Positions 26,449 to 35,569 of a stretch of 64,000 bases of DNA are shown here, piece after piece. The first letter of the stretch is position 1; each line of letters begins with the position of its first letter. The notes under the pieces are model-generated. The model was not told the origin of the DNA. It saw only the letters and a program-made list of their open reading frames with translations, and did no database searches. The DNA is from Desulfomicrobium sp. UBA5193. GTDB taxonomy: Bacteria; Desulfobacterota; Desulfovibrionia; Desulfovibrionales; Desulfomicrobiaceae. The stretch lies in the NCBI GenBank assembly GCA_002412965.1, contig DHWB01000011.1, positions 640,542 through 704,541 of the forward strand, read 5' to 3'. Both the position numbers and the translations under genes were made by a program.

Positions 26449-27539
26449 GCTGTCTCGTCGCTCAGGAGTTGGCGGATGGTGATGGAGTGCCAGGACATGC
26501 ATTTGGGACAGCAGAAGAAAATCTGACCGCGCTTGAGGCCGCAGCGTCCGCATACGAAACGCTTCATCTCGCGGGCCCGGCGCAGCAGGAATCCCAGCTG
26601 CAGTTCAAAGACCGCGGTCATGTTTTGATCAGGCAGGGACATGGTCAAAAGTTCAAGCCGGGCAGGCCAGAAGGCGGGACTGAGGAGCAGGGCCTTTTCC
26701 TGCCATGTCTTGGCCTCCTCGATCCGGCCGTGGGCGCGGAGCAGACATCCGGCGTAATGCAGGGGCGCCAGATTTTGCGGCTGCTTGTTGATGATGGCCA
26801 GCAACATGTCGATGAACTGGCCCGGCAGGATGGCTTTCACCGGAGTTCCCGCATCTTCGAAGTCGAGGAGCGGATCGAGGAGCACAAAGCCCAGGTGCGG
26901 CCCAACGGCGGTCAGCCCCTGGTCCAGCAGGTTCAGGACCTCTTCCCATGCTTCTTGCCGGATCTGGAGCATGATCGCTTCCAGCCACGCCTCGGGAGAG
27001 GCGGGATAGATTTCCCGGGCTTCGGTCAAGAGGCTCAGGTCAGTGGTCCCGTGTCCGGAGGTAGCGGCCCGCACCAGATAATGCGCGGCCTGGGGATCAT
27101 GGACCATTTTCTTGTATTGACGGCTGGCAGCGATGAAATCCCCGCCCTTGGCGTGAAGCAGCGCCAGCTCCAATTCCAGCGCGGAATGGGTGCCGCCAAT
27201 GTCATGGCAACGCCGGAAGGCGTCCTGCGCCCGGTCCAGAATGCCCGCACGCGAATAGTCGCGGCCAAGCTCGAAATAGATCCGGGCCTGGTCCTCGCGG
27301 TTCAGGTCCGTGCGGCTCAGGAGCGAGCTGCGCATCTGGATGGCCCGGTCCAATTCTCCGCGCAGCCGGTAGAGGTTGCCAAGGGCCGAGCATATTTCCA
27401 CGGCCCCATGATGGTTCTTCATGGCTCGCGACAGATCATCGATGGCCGCGAGGGCGTCCTGGGCCGGATTGGGCGGCACGGGCGAGAAAAGGTCGGTGTG
27501 GTCGTCGCGCAGTCCAAGCAGGGACTTGAGCCATTGCAT
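26445..27539 (-). CDS. LapB/YciM-like TPR protein with C-terminal rubredoxin-type zinc ribbon
   Basis: 364 residues. Tetratricopeptide repeats run over about 45-330 (LGNLYRLRGELDRAI, ELGRDYSRAGILDRAQDAF and others). The last 45 residues hold CGRCGLKRGQIFFCCPKC, the two-knuckle metal site of LapB. LapB controls lipopolysaccharide synthesis in E. coli by presenting LpxC to FtsH. Unlike E. coli LapB, there is no obvious N-terminal membrane helix. A LapA-like gene lies 1.1 kb upstream in the same direction, split off by an epimerase gene, which supports the assignment. It overlaps mutS by four bases. Confidence 0.75.
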   Translation of the reverse strand: MQWLKSLLGLRDDHTDLFSPVPPNPAQDALAAIDDLSRAMKNHHGAVEICSALGNLYRLRGELDRAIQMRSSLLSRTDLNREDQARIYFELGRDYSRAGILDRAQDAFRRCHDIGGTHSALELELALLHAKGGDFIAASRQYKKMVHDPQAAHYLVRAATSGHGTTDLSLLTEAREIYPASPEAWLEAIMLQIRQEAWEEVLNLLDQGLTAVGPHLGFVLLDPLLDFEDAGTPVKAILPGQFIDMLLAIINKQPQNLAPLHYAGCLLRAHGRIEEAKTWQEKALLLSPAFWPARLELLTMSLPDQNMTAVFELQLGFLLRRAREMKRFVCGRCGLKRGQIFFCCPKCMSWHSITIRQLLSDETA

Positions 27540-27548
27540 GCGATTCTC

Positions 27549-28571
27549 CTAGGTGGTCAGATGCCGGGCATACCATGTCCCGGCGCGGGCCAGGCCTTCA
27601 CAGACATCGAACTCGGGAGAGTAGCCGAGCAGGCGGTGGCTTTTGGATATGTCCGCCAGTGAGTGACGAACATCACCAGCCCGGAAATCCCGGTGCGAGG
27701 GGAGGGCTTCCCGGCAGGCGGGCATGAATTTGGCGACCTCGTCGCGAATGAGATAAAAAAGTTCATTCAGCGTGGTTCGCTGCCCGAAGGCCACGTTGAA
27801 GACCTGTCCCGGCACTTCAGGATTCTGGGCGCATGCTGCCAGTATATTGGCCTGGACGCAATTGTCGATGAAACAGAAGTCGCGGCTCGTCTCTCCGTCT
27901 CCGTTGATCCAGACCTCATCGCCCCGCAGCAGCCCCGCAAACCATTTGGGGATGACTGCGGCATAGGCTCCTTCCGGGTCCTGACGCTGGCCGAAGACAT
28001 TGAAGTAGCGCAGCCCCACGCTGTCGAGCCCGTAGGTTTTCAGGAAGACCTCGGCGTAGAGTTCGTTGACATACTTGGTCACCGCATAGGGCGAGATGGG
28101 CTTGCCAATGACATCCTCGACCTTGGGCAGGCCTGGATGATCGCCGTAGGTGGAGCTTGAGGCCGCATACACGAACCGCTTCACGCCACAATCCTTGGCG
28201 GCGACGAGCATGTTCAAAAAACCGGTCACGTTGTTGGCGTTGGTCAGCAGCGGGTCGGTGATGGAGCGGGGCACCGAGCCAAGAGCGGCCTGATGCAGAA
28301 CCAGCTCAACGTCTTGGCAGGCCGTAACGCAGGTCGCCTGGTCGCGGATATCCCCCTCGATCAGACGAAAGCGGCTCCATTGTTCAGGCGTAAGGTTGCT
28401 GCGAACTTCCTCGAGATTATGGCGATGACCGGTGGAAAAATTGTCCAGCCCCGTGACCTGCTGGTCATGGCGCAGCAGGGTCTCCAGAAGATTTGAGCCG
28501 ATGAATCCGGCAACGCCGGTGACGAGCCAATGCCGATTTGAATCAAGAATTTTGAGAGCTGTGGTGTGCAT
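27549..28571 (-). CDS. UDP-sugar 4-epimerase (WbpP/TviC-like)
   Basis: 340 residues, extended short-chain dehydrogenase fold. VTGVAGFIGSNLLE is the NAD-binding loop, YAASSSTYGD contains the catalytic Ser, and SPYAVTKY supplies the YxxxK pair. The long N-terminus and GLRYFNVFGQRQDPEGAYAAVIPKW match the group-3 epimerases that interconvert UDP-GlcNAc and UDP-GalNAc. It supplies sugars for surface polysaccharide, consistent with flanking LapA- and LapB-like genes. Confidence 0.87.
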   Translation of the reverse strand: MHTTALKILDSNRHWLVTGVAGFIGSNLLETLLRHDQQVTGLDNFSTGHRHNLEEVRSNLTPEQWSRFRLIEGDIRDQATCVTACQDVELVLHQAALGSVPRSITDPLLTNANNVTGFLNMLVAAKDCGVKRFVYAASSSTYGDHPGLPKVEDVIGKPISPYAVTKYVNELYAEVFLKTYGLDSVGLRYFNVFGQRQDPEGAYAAVIPKWFAGLLRGDEVWINGDGETSRDFCFIDNCVQANILAACAQNPEVPGQVFNVAFGQRTTLNELFYLIRDEVAKFMPACREALPSHRDFRAGDVRHSLADISKSHRLLGYSPEFDVCEGLARAGTWYARHLTT

Positions 28572-28589
28572 GTGATACCTGGAAGAAGT

Positions 28590-28629
28590 AAAAAAATTGC
28601 GTCCCGCAGGGATGAGCCCTTGGGACGCA
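28590..28629 (-). terminator. Terminator after the lapA-like gene
   Basis: TGCGTCCC (28598-28605) pairs with GGGACGCA (28622-28629), with an inner AGGG/CCCT pairing. Minus-strand T-run from the A-run at 28590-28596. It separates the LapA-like gene from the epimerase. Confidence 0.85.
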
Positions 28630-28664
28630 CGATAGCAGGTTGGACGACGGATCGTGCCTGATGC

Positions 28665-29012
28665 TCAATTCTGGATATTCTCGGTGGATTCCGTGGTCGT
28701 GTAGTCGTCGATGGTCTTGGGGCGCAGGGAAGCAAGCTCGCGTTCCAGGGCATCGATTTCCTTTTTGAAGTGCTTGCACTGCTTGGAGAGACGGACTCTT
28801 TCCAGAAAGAAGTAGAGGGTGCAGAGCAGGGCACCGATCACGAAGGACATGAGGATGACCAGATAGAAGGGCACCGCTTCGGTCATGTACTGCCATCCGA
28901 AGACTTTGAGCTCAAGCGCAAGCTCCTGAACCAGGATCGCATGGTTCTGGACAAAGAAGAGCATGGAGAAAAAGAAAAGCGCAACCAAGCCTAACACCTT
29001 GAGATATCGCAT
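28665..29012 (-). CDS. LapA-domain (YciS-like) inner-membrane protein
   Basis: 115 residues: two membrane helices (about 5-22 and 45-68), then a cytoplasmic coiled-coil stretch (RVRLSKQCKHFKKEIDALERELASL) and an acidic tail. Size and layout match LapA/YciS, which acts with LapB in lipopolysaccharide assembly. It is transcribed after the HIT gene (11 bases) and ends at a terminator. Confidence 0.8.
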   Translation of the reverse strand: MRYLKVLGLVALFFFSMLFFVQNHAILVQELALELKVFGWQYMTEAVPFYLVILMSFVIGALLCTLYFFLERVRLSKQCKHFKKEIDALERELASLRPKTIDDYTTTESTENIQN

Positions 29013-29023
29013 CCGTATTACCT

Positions 29024-29512
29024 CTACCGTTGAAGGTTGTTAAAAAAGGGTTTTAAGCGGTCGTACGTCGAGCGCAAATGCTCTGGAAGAACGCTTGTCT
29101 CGGACATGACGGCCATGAAGGAGTGATCTCCATTCCAACGGGGAACAAGGTGAACATGCAAATGTTCCTTGATCCCGGCACCGGCCGCCTCGCCGATGTT
29201 CACACCGATATTGAGTCCGTGCGGTTTGAATGCTTGCTGTAGAATAAAAGCGCTCTTTTGTACATAGTCCATGATCTCGTGACTTTCCCTCTCGCTCAGT
29301 TCCGTGATGTTGCTGACGTGCCGGTACGGGGTGACCATGAGGTGCCCGTTCGAGTAGGGGAAGATGTTCATGATCACGAAACAGTGTTCGGCGCGGTGCA
29401 AAATACAGCGTGCCTCGTCCTCGGCCGTGGATTCGGGCAGGCAGAAAACGCAGCAGTCGGGCTTGGGGCCGAGGATGTAGTTGATGCGCCAGGGGGCATG
29501 AAGTGTTTTCAT
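29024..29512 (-). CDS. HIT-family nucleotide hydrolase/phosphorylase
   Basis: 162 residues. The histidine triad is HLHVHLVPRW near 138-147, and CVFC near the N-terminus is a metal-binding pair seen in Ap4A-type HIT proteins. The preceding NIFPYSNGHLMVTPYRH is also characteristic of the AP-4-A phosphorylase/hydrolase-like branch. It probably cleaves dinucleoside polyphosphates or AMP conjugates. It starts two bases after the glutamine-type ABC ATPase gene stop, suggesting read-through from that operon. Confidence 0.9.
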   Translation of the reverse strand: MKTLHAPWRINYILGPKPDCCVFCLPESTAEDEARCILHRAEHCFVIMNIFPYSNGHLMVTPYRHVSNITELSERESHEIMDYVQKSAFILQQAFKPHGLNIGVNIGEAAGAGIKEHLHVHLVPRWNGDHSFMAVMSETSVLPEHLRSTYDRLKPFFNNLQR

Positions 29513-29514
29513 GA

Positions 29515-30255
29515 TTACAGGATCTGGCTCAAAAATTTCTGGGTGCGGGGATGTTCCGGGCTGGTGAAGAAGTGTTCGGGCGTGCCCGTCTCGACGATCT
29601 TCCCATGATCCATGAAAATGACGCGGTCGGCCACTTCGCGGGCAAAGCCCATTTCGTGGGTGACGACGACCATGGTCATGCCTTCCCTGGCCAATTTAAC
29701 CATGACGTCCAGCACTTCGCCGATCATTTCCGGATCCAGCGCAGAGGTCGGCTCGTCAAAGAGCATGATCTTGGGGTTCATGGCCAGGGCGCGGGCAATG
29801 GCCACGCGCTGCTGCTGCCCGCCGGAGAGCATGGACGGGTAAACCTCTGCCTTTTCGCGAATTCCTACCTTGTCCAGGAGGCTCAGCGCGCGCTTCTTGG
29901 CATCCAGTTCGGAAACTTTCTTGAGCTTCATGGGCGCCATGGTCAGGTTGCCGAGCACTGTCTTGTGCGGGAAGAGGTTGAAGCTCTGGAACACCATGCC
30001 CAGCTCCTGCCGGATCAGGTTTATGTTGTTGCTGGGCGCGTTGATGTCCAGCCCGTCAACAACGATGGAGCCGCTGTCGATGGTCTCCAGGCGGTTTATG
30101 GAGCGCAGCAGGGTGGACTTGCCCGATCCGCTGGGGCCGATGATGACCACCTTCTCGCCCGGATTGATGGACAGGCTGACGTCATTGAGCGCCTGCAACT
30201 GGCCGAAGAACTTGTATACGTTCTTGATTTCGATGATGGGCCTAGTCCCGTTCAT
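29515..30255 (-). CDS. Polar amino acid ABC transporter ATPase (GlnQ-like)
   Basis: 246 residues. Walker A GPSGSGKST, signature LSGGQQQR, Walker B IMLFDEPTSALDPE and switch VVTHEM are all intact. The short length and sequence match GlnQ/HisP. The ATG at 30255 lies inside the last codons of the permease gene (14-base overlap). It powers amino acid import with the next two genes. Confidence 0.95.
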   Translation of the reverse strand: MNGTRPIIEIKNVYKFFGQLQALNDVSLSINPGEKVVIIGPSGSGKSTLLRSINRLETIDSGSIVVDGLDINAPSNNINLIRQELGMVFQSFNLFPHKTVLGNLTMAPMKLKKVSELDAKKRALSLLDKVGIREKAEVYPSMLSGGQQQRVAIARALAMNPKIMLFDEPTSALDPEMIGEVLDVMVKLAREGMTMVVVTHEMGFAREVADRVIFMDHGKIVETGTPEHFFTSPEHPRTQKFLSQIL

Positions 30256-31048
30256 AATAGTTCAACCTCTGCTCCATTTTGCTGACGCCCTTGGACAGGA
30301 AGAGCGTGATGACCAGATAGACCAGGGCCACCATGGTGTATGCCTCGAAGTACATGAAGGATTCGCTGGCAAATTCGCGGCCCCGGCGCAGCAGATCCGA
30401 CACGGCCAGGATGGAGACCAGGGAGCTGTCCTTCAGAAGGGCGATGAATTCGTTGCCCACGGGCGGCAGGATGGTCCGCCAGGCCTGGGGCAGGATCACG
30501 TAGATCATGGTCTGGGCGCGGTTGAAACCCAGCGATCTGGCCGCTTCGGCCTGCCCCTTGTCGATGGAGTCGATGCCGGCCCGGAAGACTTCACCCATGT
30601 AGGCGCCGTAGCAGATGCCCATGGCGACCACCGCTGCGGCCATTGGTGGAAGATTTTTGAAGATCTCCAGCCGTCCCAAGGCATAATAGATGTAAAAGAG
30701 CTGCACCAGGAGCGGGATGCCACGAATGACTTCCACGTAGGTGGACGCGATCAGGTTGAAAACCCTGTTGCGGGACAATCGCCCAAGGCCAGTGATGAGT
30801 CCCAGCACCAGGGAGAGCATGATGGACAGGACGGTGACCTGGAAGGTGACCACGATGCCGTCGGGGAGGAATGTGAGAATCCTCCAATACGGCTCGGGCT
30901 GAGTCACGCACAGATAGGTGATGATGCCGATGGCGCCGAAAAAGGTCAGCCACCATGCGTTGAAAAGGCCGGAATCCTTTTTCAGCGGTATGGCCGCGCC
31001 GTCGCCGATATCGATTTTGATAGCTTTTTTTGAAAATTGTGGAGTCAT
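30242..31048 (-). CDS. Polar amino acid ABC transporter permease
   Basis: ATG at 31048 gives 268 residues. A long N-terminal segment precedes about five membrane helices, with the HisMQ-type GIPLLVQLFYIYYALG and the EAA loop EAARSLGFNRAQTMIYVILPQA. There is only one permease gene, so it probably forms a homodimer. The start lies 61 bases after the binding-protein gene and beyond an intraoperonic terminator. Confidence 0.92.
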   Translation of the reverse strand: MTPQFSKKAIKIDIGDGAAIPLKKDSGLFNAWWLTFFGAIGIITYLCVTQPEPYWRILTFLPDGIVVTFQVTVLSIMLSLVLGLITGLGRLSRNRVFNLIASTYVEVIRGIPLLVQLFYIYYALGRLEIFKNLPPMAAAVVAMGICYGAYMGEVFRAGIDSIDKGQAEAARSLGFNRAQTMIYVILPQAWRTILPPVGNEFIALLKDSSLVSILAVSDLLRRGREFASESFMYFEAYTMVALVYLVITLFLSKGVSKMEQRLNYYERD

Positions 31049-31074
31049 GGCTGGCCTTGTCGTGATCGCTTGAA

Positions 31075-31105
31075 AAAAGGAAAACCGGGGCGGTTGCCCC
31101 GGTTT
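31075..31105 (-). terminator. Intraoperonic terminator between binding protein and permease
   Basis: AAACCGGGGC (31082-31091), loop GGTT, GCCCCGGTTT. Minus-strand T-run from the A-run at 31073-31078. Partial termination here would give more binding protein than permease and ATPase. Confidence 0.85.
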
Positions 31106-31109
31106 CAAG

Positions 31110-31850
31110 TTATTTGGATCCGAACCATTTGGCGTAGATCTTGTCGTACTCGCCATTGGCCTTGATGGCGGCCAGGCCCTTGTTGATCAGGTCGGCGATT
31201 TCCTTGTTGCCCTTGTTCACGGCAAATCCCAGGTATTCGGGAGATTCGGGGGCGATAAGGAAAGCCAGGGTCAGCTTCTGGGAATACTGCTCATGCTGCA
31301 AGGCGTAGTTGGAAGCCACCGCGTCGTCGGCGATGACGGCGTCGATGCGGCCATTGTAGAGGTCTTCCACGGCCAGACCGATCTCATCATAAGACTTGGC
31401 GGTTGCACCTTCGATTTTTTTGCACACGAAATAGCCGGTGGTGCCCATCTGGGAGGCCACGGTCTTTCCGGCCAGATCCTTGACAGATGCGATGGCGGAG
31501 CCCTTGGGCACAATGACGCCCTGCTTCACTTCAAAATAGGGGTTCGAAAAATCCATGCTCTGCTTGCGTTCATCAGTGATGGACACCGAAGAGGCGATGG
31601 CGTCGTACTTGCCGGAAGCGAGACCGGCGAAAATGCCGTCCCAGGCCGTGTTCTTCAGGATCGGATTGAATCCGCCCGCCTTGCCCATGGCAGCCACGAT
31701 TTCGGGGCCGAAACCAACAATGTTTTTGTTGGCGTCAACCATTTCCATGGGCGGATAGGTGGCATCCACGGCGAAGACCACGTCCTTGGCAAACGCGTTT
31801 GAGGCCAGACAGAAAAGAGCCAGCAGAACAAGAGCAATACGAGTGCGCAT
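31110..31850 (-). CDS. Periplasmic polar amino acid binding protein
   Basis: ATG at 31850 gives 246 residues with signal peptide MRTRIALVLLALFCLASNAFA. The mature protein has the family-3 solute-binding pattern: DATYPPMEMVDANKNIVGF, then SVSITDERKQSMDFSNPYFEV with the substrate-binding Arg. It feeds the GlnQ-type transporter. Substrate is not resolvable beyond a polar amino acid. Confidence 0.94.
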   Translation of the reverse strand: MRTRIALVLLALFCLASNAFAKDVVFAVDATYPPMEMVDANKNIVGFGPEIVAAMGKAGGFNPILKNTAWDGIFAGLASGKYDAIASSVSITDERKQSMDFSNPYFEVKQGVIVPKGSAIASVKDLAGKTVASQMGTTGYFVCKKIEGATAKSYDEIGLAVEDLYNGRIDAVIADDAVASNYALQHEQYSQKLTLAFLIAPESPEYLGFAVNKGNKEIADLINKGLAAIKANGEYDKIYAKWFGSK

Positions 31851-31943
31851 ACGTCCTCCATACCTGGTAAAATGATGAGTTCCCAAAAATTTGCACGCCA
31901 GATCAAAAAGACAAAAAATCGTTAAAGAATTGCAATGGTCTGG

Positions 31944-34622
31944 TCAAGAAAGGGGTTGCATGATCCGGGATTGACCTTGCAACGATTTGACCAGACGGCG
32001 GGCAAGCCCGAGCTGCTCCTCCCGGGTGCGCACCTCTGCGTTCAGCACCGCCCGCTTCACGGCCCTCAGGATGATCGCGAACTGTGGACCCGGAGGCAAG
32101 CCCAGGCCCTCGATGTCGCGTCCTGAAACGGCAATGCCCACATCCTGCAGATGGGTCAGGTAGTGGGAGATGGCTTTTCTCTGGTCCTGTTTGCGCTGCT
32201 TGGCCATGGAGTAGAGCACCCCTTCGAGGGAGAGGGGCGAGAGAATTTCACACAGGTCGGCGGGGGTGCCCTTGTTTTTCGCCCACTGCGCGAGTTGCAT
32301 TGCCACATAGCGCAGCTGGCGGCGTGTGGATTCCACCAGCTCCACGCGCCGGGGCGCGAACTGCAGGCGCGTGGTCAGGGAGGAAACCTGCTGTGCGTCA
32401 AAACCCGAAACAAGACCCAGAAAGTAGACGATCCAGATGTCCGGAGCTTGTTCACGGAAGAGCAGCTTGTACCAGGTGATGACCTTCTCGATTTCTTCCA
32501 GCAGGGCTTCCTTGGTCTGAGGGAAGCTCAGCAGGGGGTGAATCTCCTGCAGAAGCCCCAGGTCGCGCATGCGGATCAGGGCATCCAGCGGGGCGCTGTC
32601 CTCGGTCAGCAAGCGCAGTTCATGTCTGATGCGCGCTCCGGAAAGTTTCTGAAAGATGTTCAGGCGCACGGCATTTTTGATCAGGCGTTCGGTCTGTCCG
32701 CCTATCTTGAATTGGAAACGCTGCTCGAAACGGATGGCCCGGATGATGCGCGTCGGGTCTTCCACAAAGGACAGGGAGTGCAGCACGCGGATGACCCCGT
32801 CCTTGATGTCCTGCTGGCCTCCGAAAAAATCCACCATACGTCCGAAGTGCGGCGGGCAGAGATGGACGGCCAGGGTGTTGATGGAAAAATCGCGCCGGTA
32901 GAGGTCCATCTTCAGGGATGAAAGTTCGACAATGGGCAGGGCGGCCGGATATTCATAGTATTCAAGCCGGGCCGTGGCCACGTCGATCTTCTTGCCGCCC
33001 GGCAGGATGAGGACGGCCGTGCGAAATTTGAGGTGCGGACGCACTCTGGCCCTGAGCCTGATGCCCAGATTCTGGGCGAAGACGACGCCGTCCCCCTCCA
33101 CGACCAGATCAATGTCGTCGTTGGGGATGCCCAGGAGCATGTCGCGCACGAACCCGCCCACCGCATAGACCTCGACCCCCAGCTCCTGACCGACCTGCCC
33201 CGCAAGCTGCAATAGGCCGAGGATGTCCTTGGGCAGACGCTCGTGCAGGAGCTGACGGATGTTTTTCTCCTGGCGCTTGTCCGAGAGCAGGGACTCAGGG
33301 ATACGGGCCGGCTCCTGAACCATGAGATTGATCAAATCGGTGCGCGTGATTACCCCCACCAATTCGTGGTCTCGCAGGACCGGAACGAGCCGCTGGCGTT
33401 GTCCGAGGATGATCTCCATGACCTGATAGAGATCCTGGTCCTCGGTCACGCCGTGAAAGTCCTCCAGCATGTATTCCGTGACCCGTTCCTCGCCAAGGCC
33501 GTGCCCAACCGCCTTTTCGGCCACGCTGTTCTCGATGATTCCACAGACCTGATCCCCGTATTCAACCACCGGTACGGCCTTGAGCCCGTAACGGACCATG
33601 ACCTCCGCAGCCTGGGCCACGGTCTGCGCCGCCTGGATGCGCACCACGGGGGAGGACATGAAATCCTTGACCACCAACTGAGGATTGATGTGCGAATACA
33701 GGAGCGCAAAAATCTCATCCTTTACCTGAGATATGGTGCGATCCTTGATGGACGCGCTGGCCGCGTAGGCATGGCCGCCGCCGCCAAAGGAAGCGCAGAC
33801 CACGCCCACGTCCACTTCATGGGCCTTGCTCCGGGCCACAAGCTGGACGCGATCCCCCATGCGGCCGATGGCGAAGAGGACGCGAATGTTCTCCATGTCC
33901 ATGAGCTTGTGGGTCAGGAGGGCAAAATCGCCCACATAGGATTCAAGGGAAACCTCGGTCATGACGATGTCCACGCCGTTGATGGTGTGGGTGGTCGCGG
34001 AGTCGATCAGTTCGGACAGGATGGCGATCTGTTCTGTGGATAGCTCGCGACTCATGATGTCGCGGATGACGTCAAGGTCCATGCCCATGGTCTTGAGCCA
34101 GGCAGCCGCCTCGAAATCATGCTCCGTGGTCGATTTGAAGGTGAAGCCTCCCGTGTCCTCGAAAATACCCAGTCCCATGATCGTCGCTTCGTCCGCGCTG
34201 ACGCTTAAGGACTGCTCTTTGAGCTTCTCGATGATGATGGTCGTGGTCGCCCCCCAGGGCCGATACAGGTCTACGACCGCCTCCAGAGCGTCATCGGTGG
34301 CGGGGTGGTGGTCATAGACGTGGATTTCGAGGCCGGGAAGGTCGAACAGGGTTTCCACGTGCGCAAGCCGCGAGCGTTGCCGCGTGTCGACCACGACCAG
34401 AAGTTTCACCCCAAGCGGATTGATATCTTTCAACGTCCTGAAATTGAACAGATACATGGCGCTCTGGATGAAGTAGTCCTTTAGGGAGCTCTCCTGCGTG
34501 CCGGGAAAGACCAAGGCTGCGCCGGGATACAGCTTGCTGACCGCGATCATGGAGGCCAGGGCGTCGAAATCCGCGTTGGCGTGGCAGGTGATGACCGTGG
34601 TGACGGGGAGGTTGTTGGTCAT
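31944..34622 (-). CDS. DHH-CBS-tRNA nucleotidyltransferase fusion (A-adding type)
   Basis: 892 residues. Residues 1-300 are a DHH/DHHA1 phosphoesterase (ITCHANADFDALAS, VDTRQRS, YDHHPATDD). About 315-440 are two CBS repeats (VKDFMSSPVVRIQAAQTVAQAA, then EYMLEDFHGVTEDQDLY). From about 475 it is a class II nucleotidyltransferase: VYAVGGFVRDMLLG and NDDIDLVVEG with the catalytic acidic pair, then RDFSINTLAV. This three-part fusion is known in Deltaproteobacteria such as Geobacter, where it acts as an A-adding enzyme at tRNA 3' ends. The DHH part suggests a linked nuclease or cyclic-nucleotide function, and the CBS pair suggests adenine-nucleotide control. No separate CCA-adding gene is in the window. 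Confidence 0.88.
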   Translation of the reverse strand: MTNNLPVTTVITCHANADFDALASMIAVSKLYPGAALVFPGTQESSLKDYFIQSAMYLFNFRTLKDINPLGVKLLVVVDTRQRSRLAHVETLFDLPGLEIHVYDHHPATDDALEAVVDLYRPWGATTTIIIEKLKEQSLSVSADEATIMGLGIFEDTGGFTFKSTTEHDFEAAAWLKTMGMDLDVIRDIMSRELSTEQIAILSELIDSATTHTINGVDIVMTEVSLESYVGDFALLTHKLMDMENIRVLFAIGRMGDRVQLVARSKAHEVDVGVVCASFGGGGHAYAASASIKDRTISQVKDEIFALLYSHINPQLVVKDFMSSPVVRIQAAQTVAQAAEVMVRYGLKAVPVVEYGDQVCGIIENSVAEKAVGHGLGEERVTEYMLEDFHGVTEDQDLYQVMEIILGQRQRLVPVLRDHELVGVITRTDLINLMVQEPARIPESLLSDKRQEKNIRQLLHERLPKDILGLLQLAGQVGQELGVEVYAVGGFVRDMLLGIPNDDIDLVVEGDGVVFAQNLGIRLRARVRPHLKFRTAVLILPGGKKIDVATARLEYYEYPAALPIVELSSLKMDLYRRDFSINTLAVHLCPPHFGRMVDFFGGQQDIKDGVIRVLHSLSFVEDPTRIIRAIRFEQRFQFKIGGQTERLIKNAVRLNIFQKLSGARIRHELRLLTEDSAPLDALIRMRDLGLLQEIHPLLSFPQTKEALLEEIEKVITWYKLLFREQAPDIWIVYFLGLVSGFDAQQVSSLTTRLQFAPRRVELVESTRRQLRYVAMQLAQWAKNKGTPADLCEILSPLSLEGVLYSMAKQRKQDQRKAISHYLTHLQDVGIAVSGRDIEGLGLPPGPQFAIILRAVKRAVLNAEVRTREEQLGLARRLVKSLQGQSRIMQPLS

Positions 34623-34627
34623 GAGCT

Positions 34628-35506
34628 TTAGGACCGGGGATGAAATTTGCGGTGCAGGGCGATCATGCGCGCGGACTGCACGTGGGTGTAGATTTCAGTG
34701 GCCATGATGTCGCTGTGCCCGAGCAGGATCTGCACGGTGCGCAGGTCGGCGCCTCCTTCCAGCAGATGGGTGGCAAACGAGTGGCGCAGGGTGTGGGGCG
34801 AAACCGGACGTACGATACCCGCCTCCAGGGCGTAACGGCGGATGAGCTTCCAGACCCCCTGGCGGGACAGTCCGAGTCCCGAACGATTCAGAAAGACGGT
34901 GTCGCTTTTTGGACCGAACAAGGGGCGCCACTGACGCAGATAGTCGAGCATGAAGCCGACCGCCGATTCATGCAGCGGGACGTAGCGTTCCTTGCTGCCC
35001 TTGCCCAGGACGCGCAAAAGACCGGCCTGGGGATCGAAATCGGACACGCTCATGGAGACCAGTTCGGACACGCGCAGACCGCAGGCGTAGAGGAGTTCGA
35101 GCATGGTCCGGTCCCGCAATCCCAGACGCTCCGACTTGGCAGGACGGTCCAGCAGGGCCAGAACCTCTTCCCGTGAAAGGACCTCGGGCAGCTTGCGGGT
35201 CAGCTTGGGGCTGTCCAGCAGGGCGGCCGGGCTTGCGTGCAGGATGCGCTCCTGCACGAGGTAGTCGAAAAATCCGCGCAGGCTGGACAGGTTGCGCGCC
35301 AGGGAGGTGTTTTTCAGTCCCTTGCGGCGCAGGTGCACGAGGTACAGAAAAAGGGCCTGCTCATCGATCTGGTCGATGCTGCCCTTGAGGTCGACGAGGA
35401 AATCCCTGAAAAAGAGGAGATCCGAGCCATAGGCCTCGACGGTTTTTTCGGCCAGGCCGCGGATGACGGTCAGGTGCTGGAGGTAGGCGTCGATTTCTTC
35501 GTGCAT
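34628..35506 (-). CDS. XerD/XerC-type tyrosine recombinase
   Basis: 292 residues, typical Xer length. SAM-like N-terminal core-binding domain (1-95), then the catalytic domain with YACGLRVSEL (Arg), HTLRHSFATHL (His-x-x-Arg), GHSDIMATEIYTHV (His and nucleophile Tyr). It probably resolves chromosome dimers at dif. It starts upstream of the A-adding gene with a five-base gap and is divergent from folK. Absence of phage or integron genes argues for the housekeeping role. XerC versus XerD is not settled by sequence. Confidence 0.88.
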   Translation of the reverse strand: MHEEIDAYLQHLTVIRGLAEKTVEAYGSDLLFFRDFLVDLKGSIDQIDEQALFLYLVHLRRKGLKNTSLARNLSSLRGFFDYLVQERILHASPAALLDSPKLTRKLPEVLSREEVLALLDRPAKSERLGLRDRTMLELLYACGLRVSELVSMSVSDFDPQAGLLRVLGKGSKERYVPLHESAVGFMLDYLRQWRPLFGPKSDTVFLNRSGLGLSRQGVWKLIRRYALEAGIVRPVSPHTLRHSFATHLLEGGADLRTVQILLGHSDIMATEIYTHVQSARMIALHRKFHPRS

Positions 35507-35569
35507 GTACTGGCTAGGTACATCTGGCCCCTTGCCTGCACAAGATGAAAAAGGTAGCTTTTTGATTCC

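Noticed and set aside
34628..35506. Integron or phage integrase
   Set aside because: Length and motifs match housekeeping XerC/XerD, and no phage, attachment-site or cassette genes surround it.
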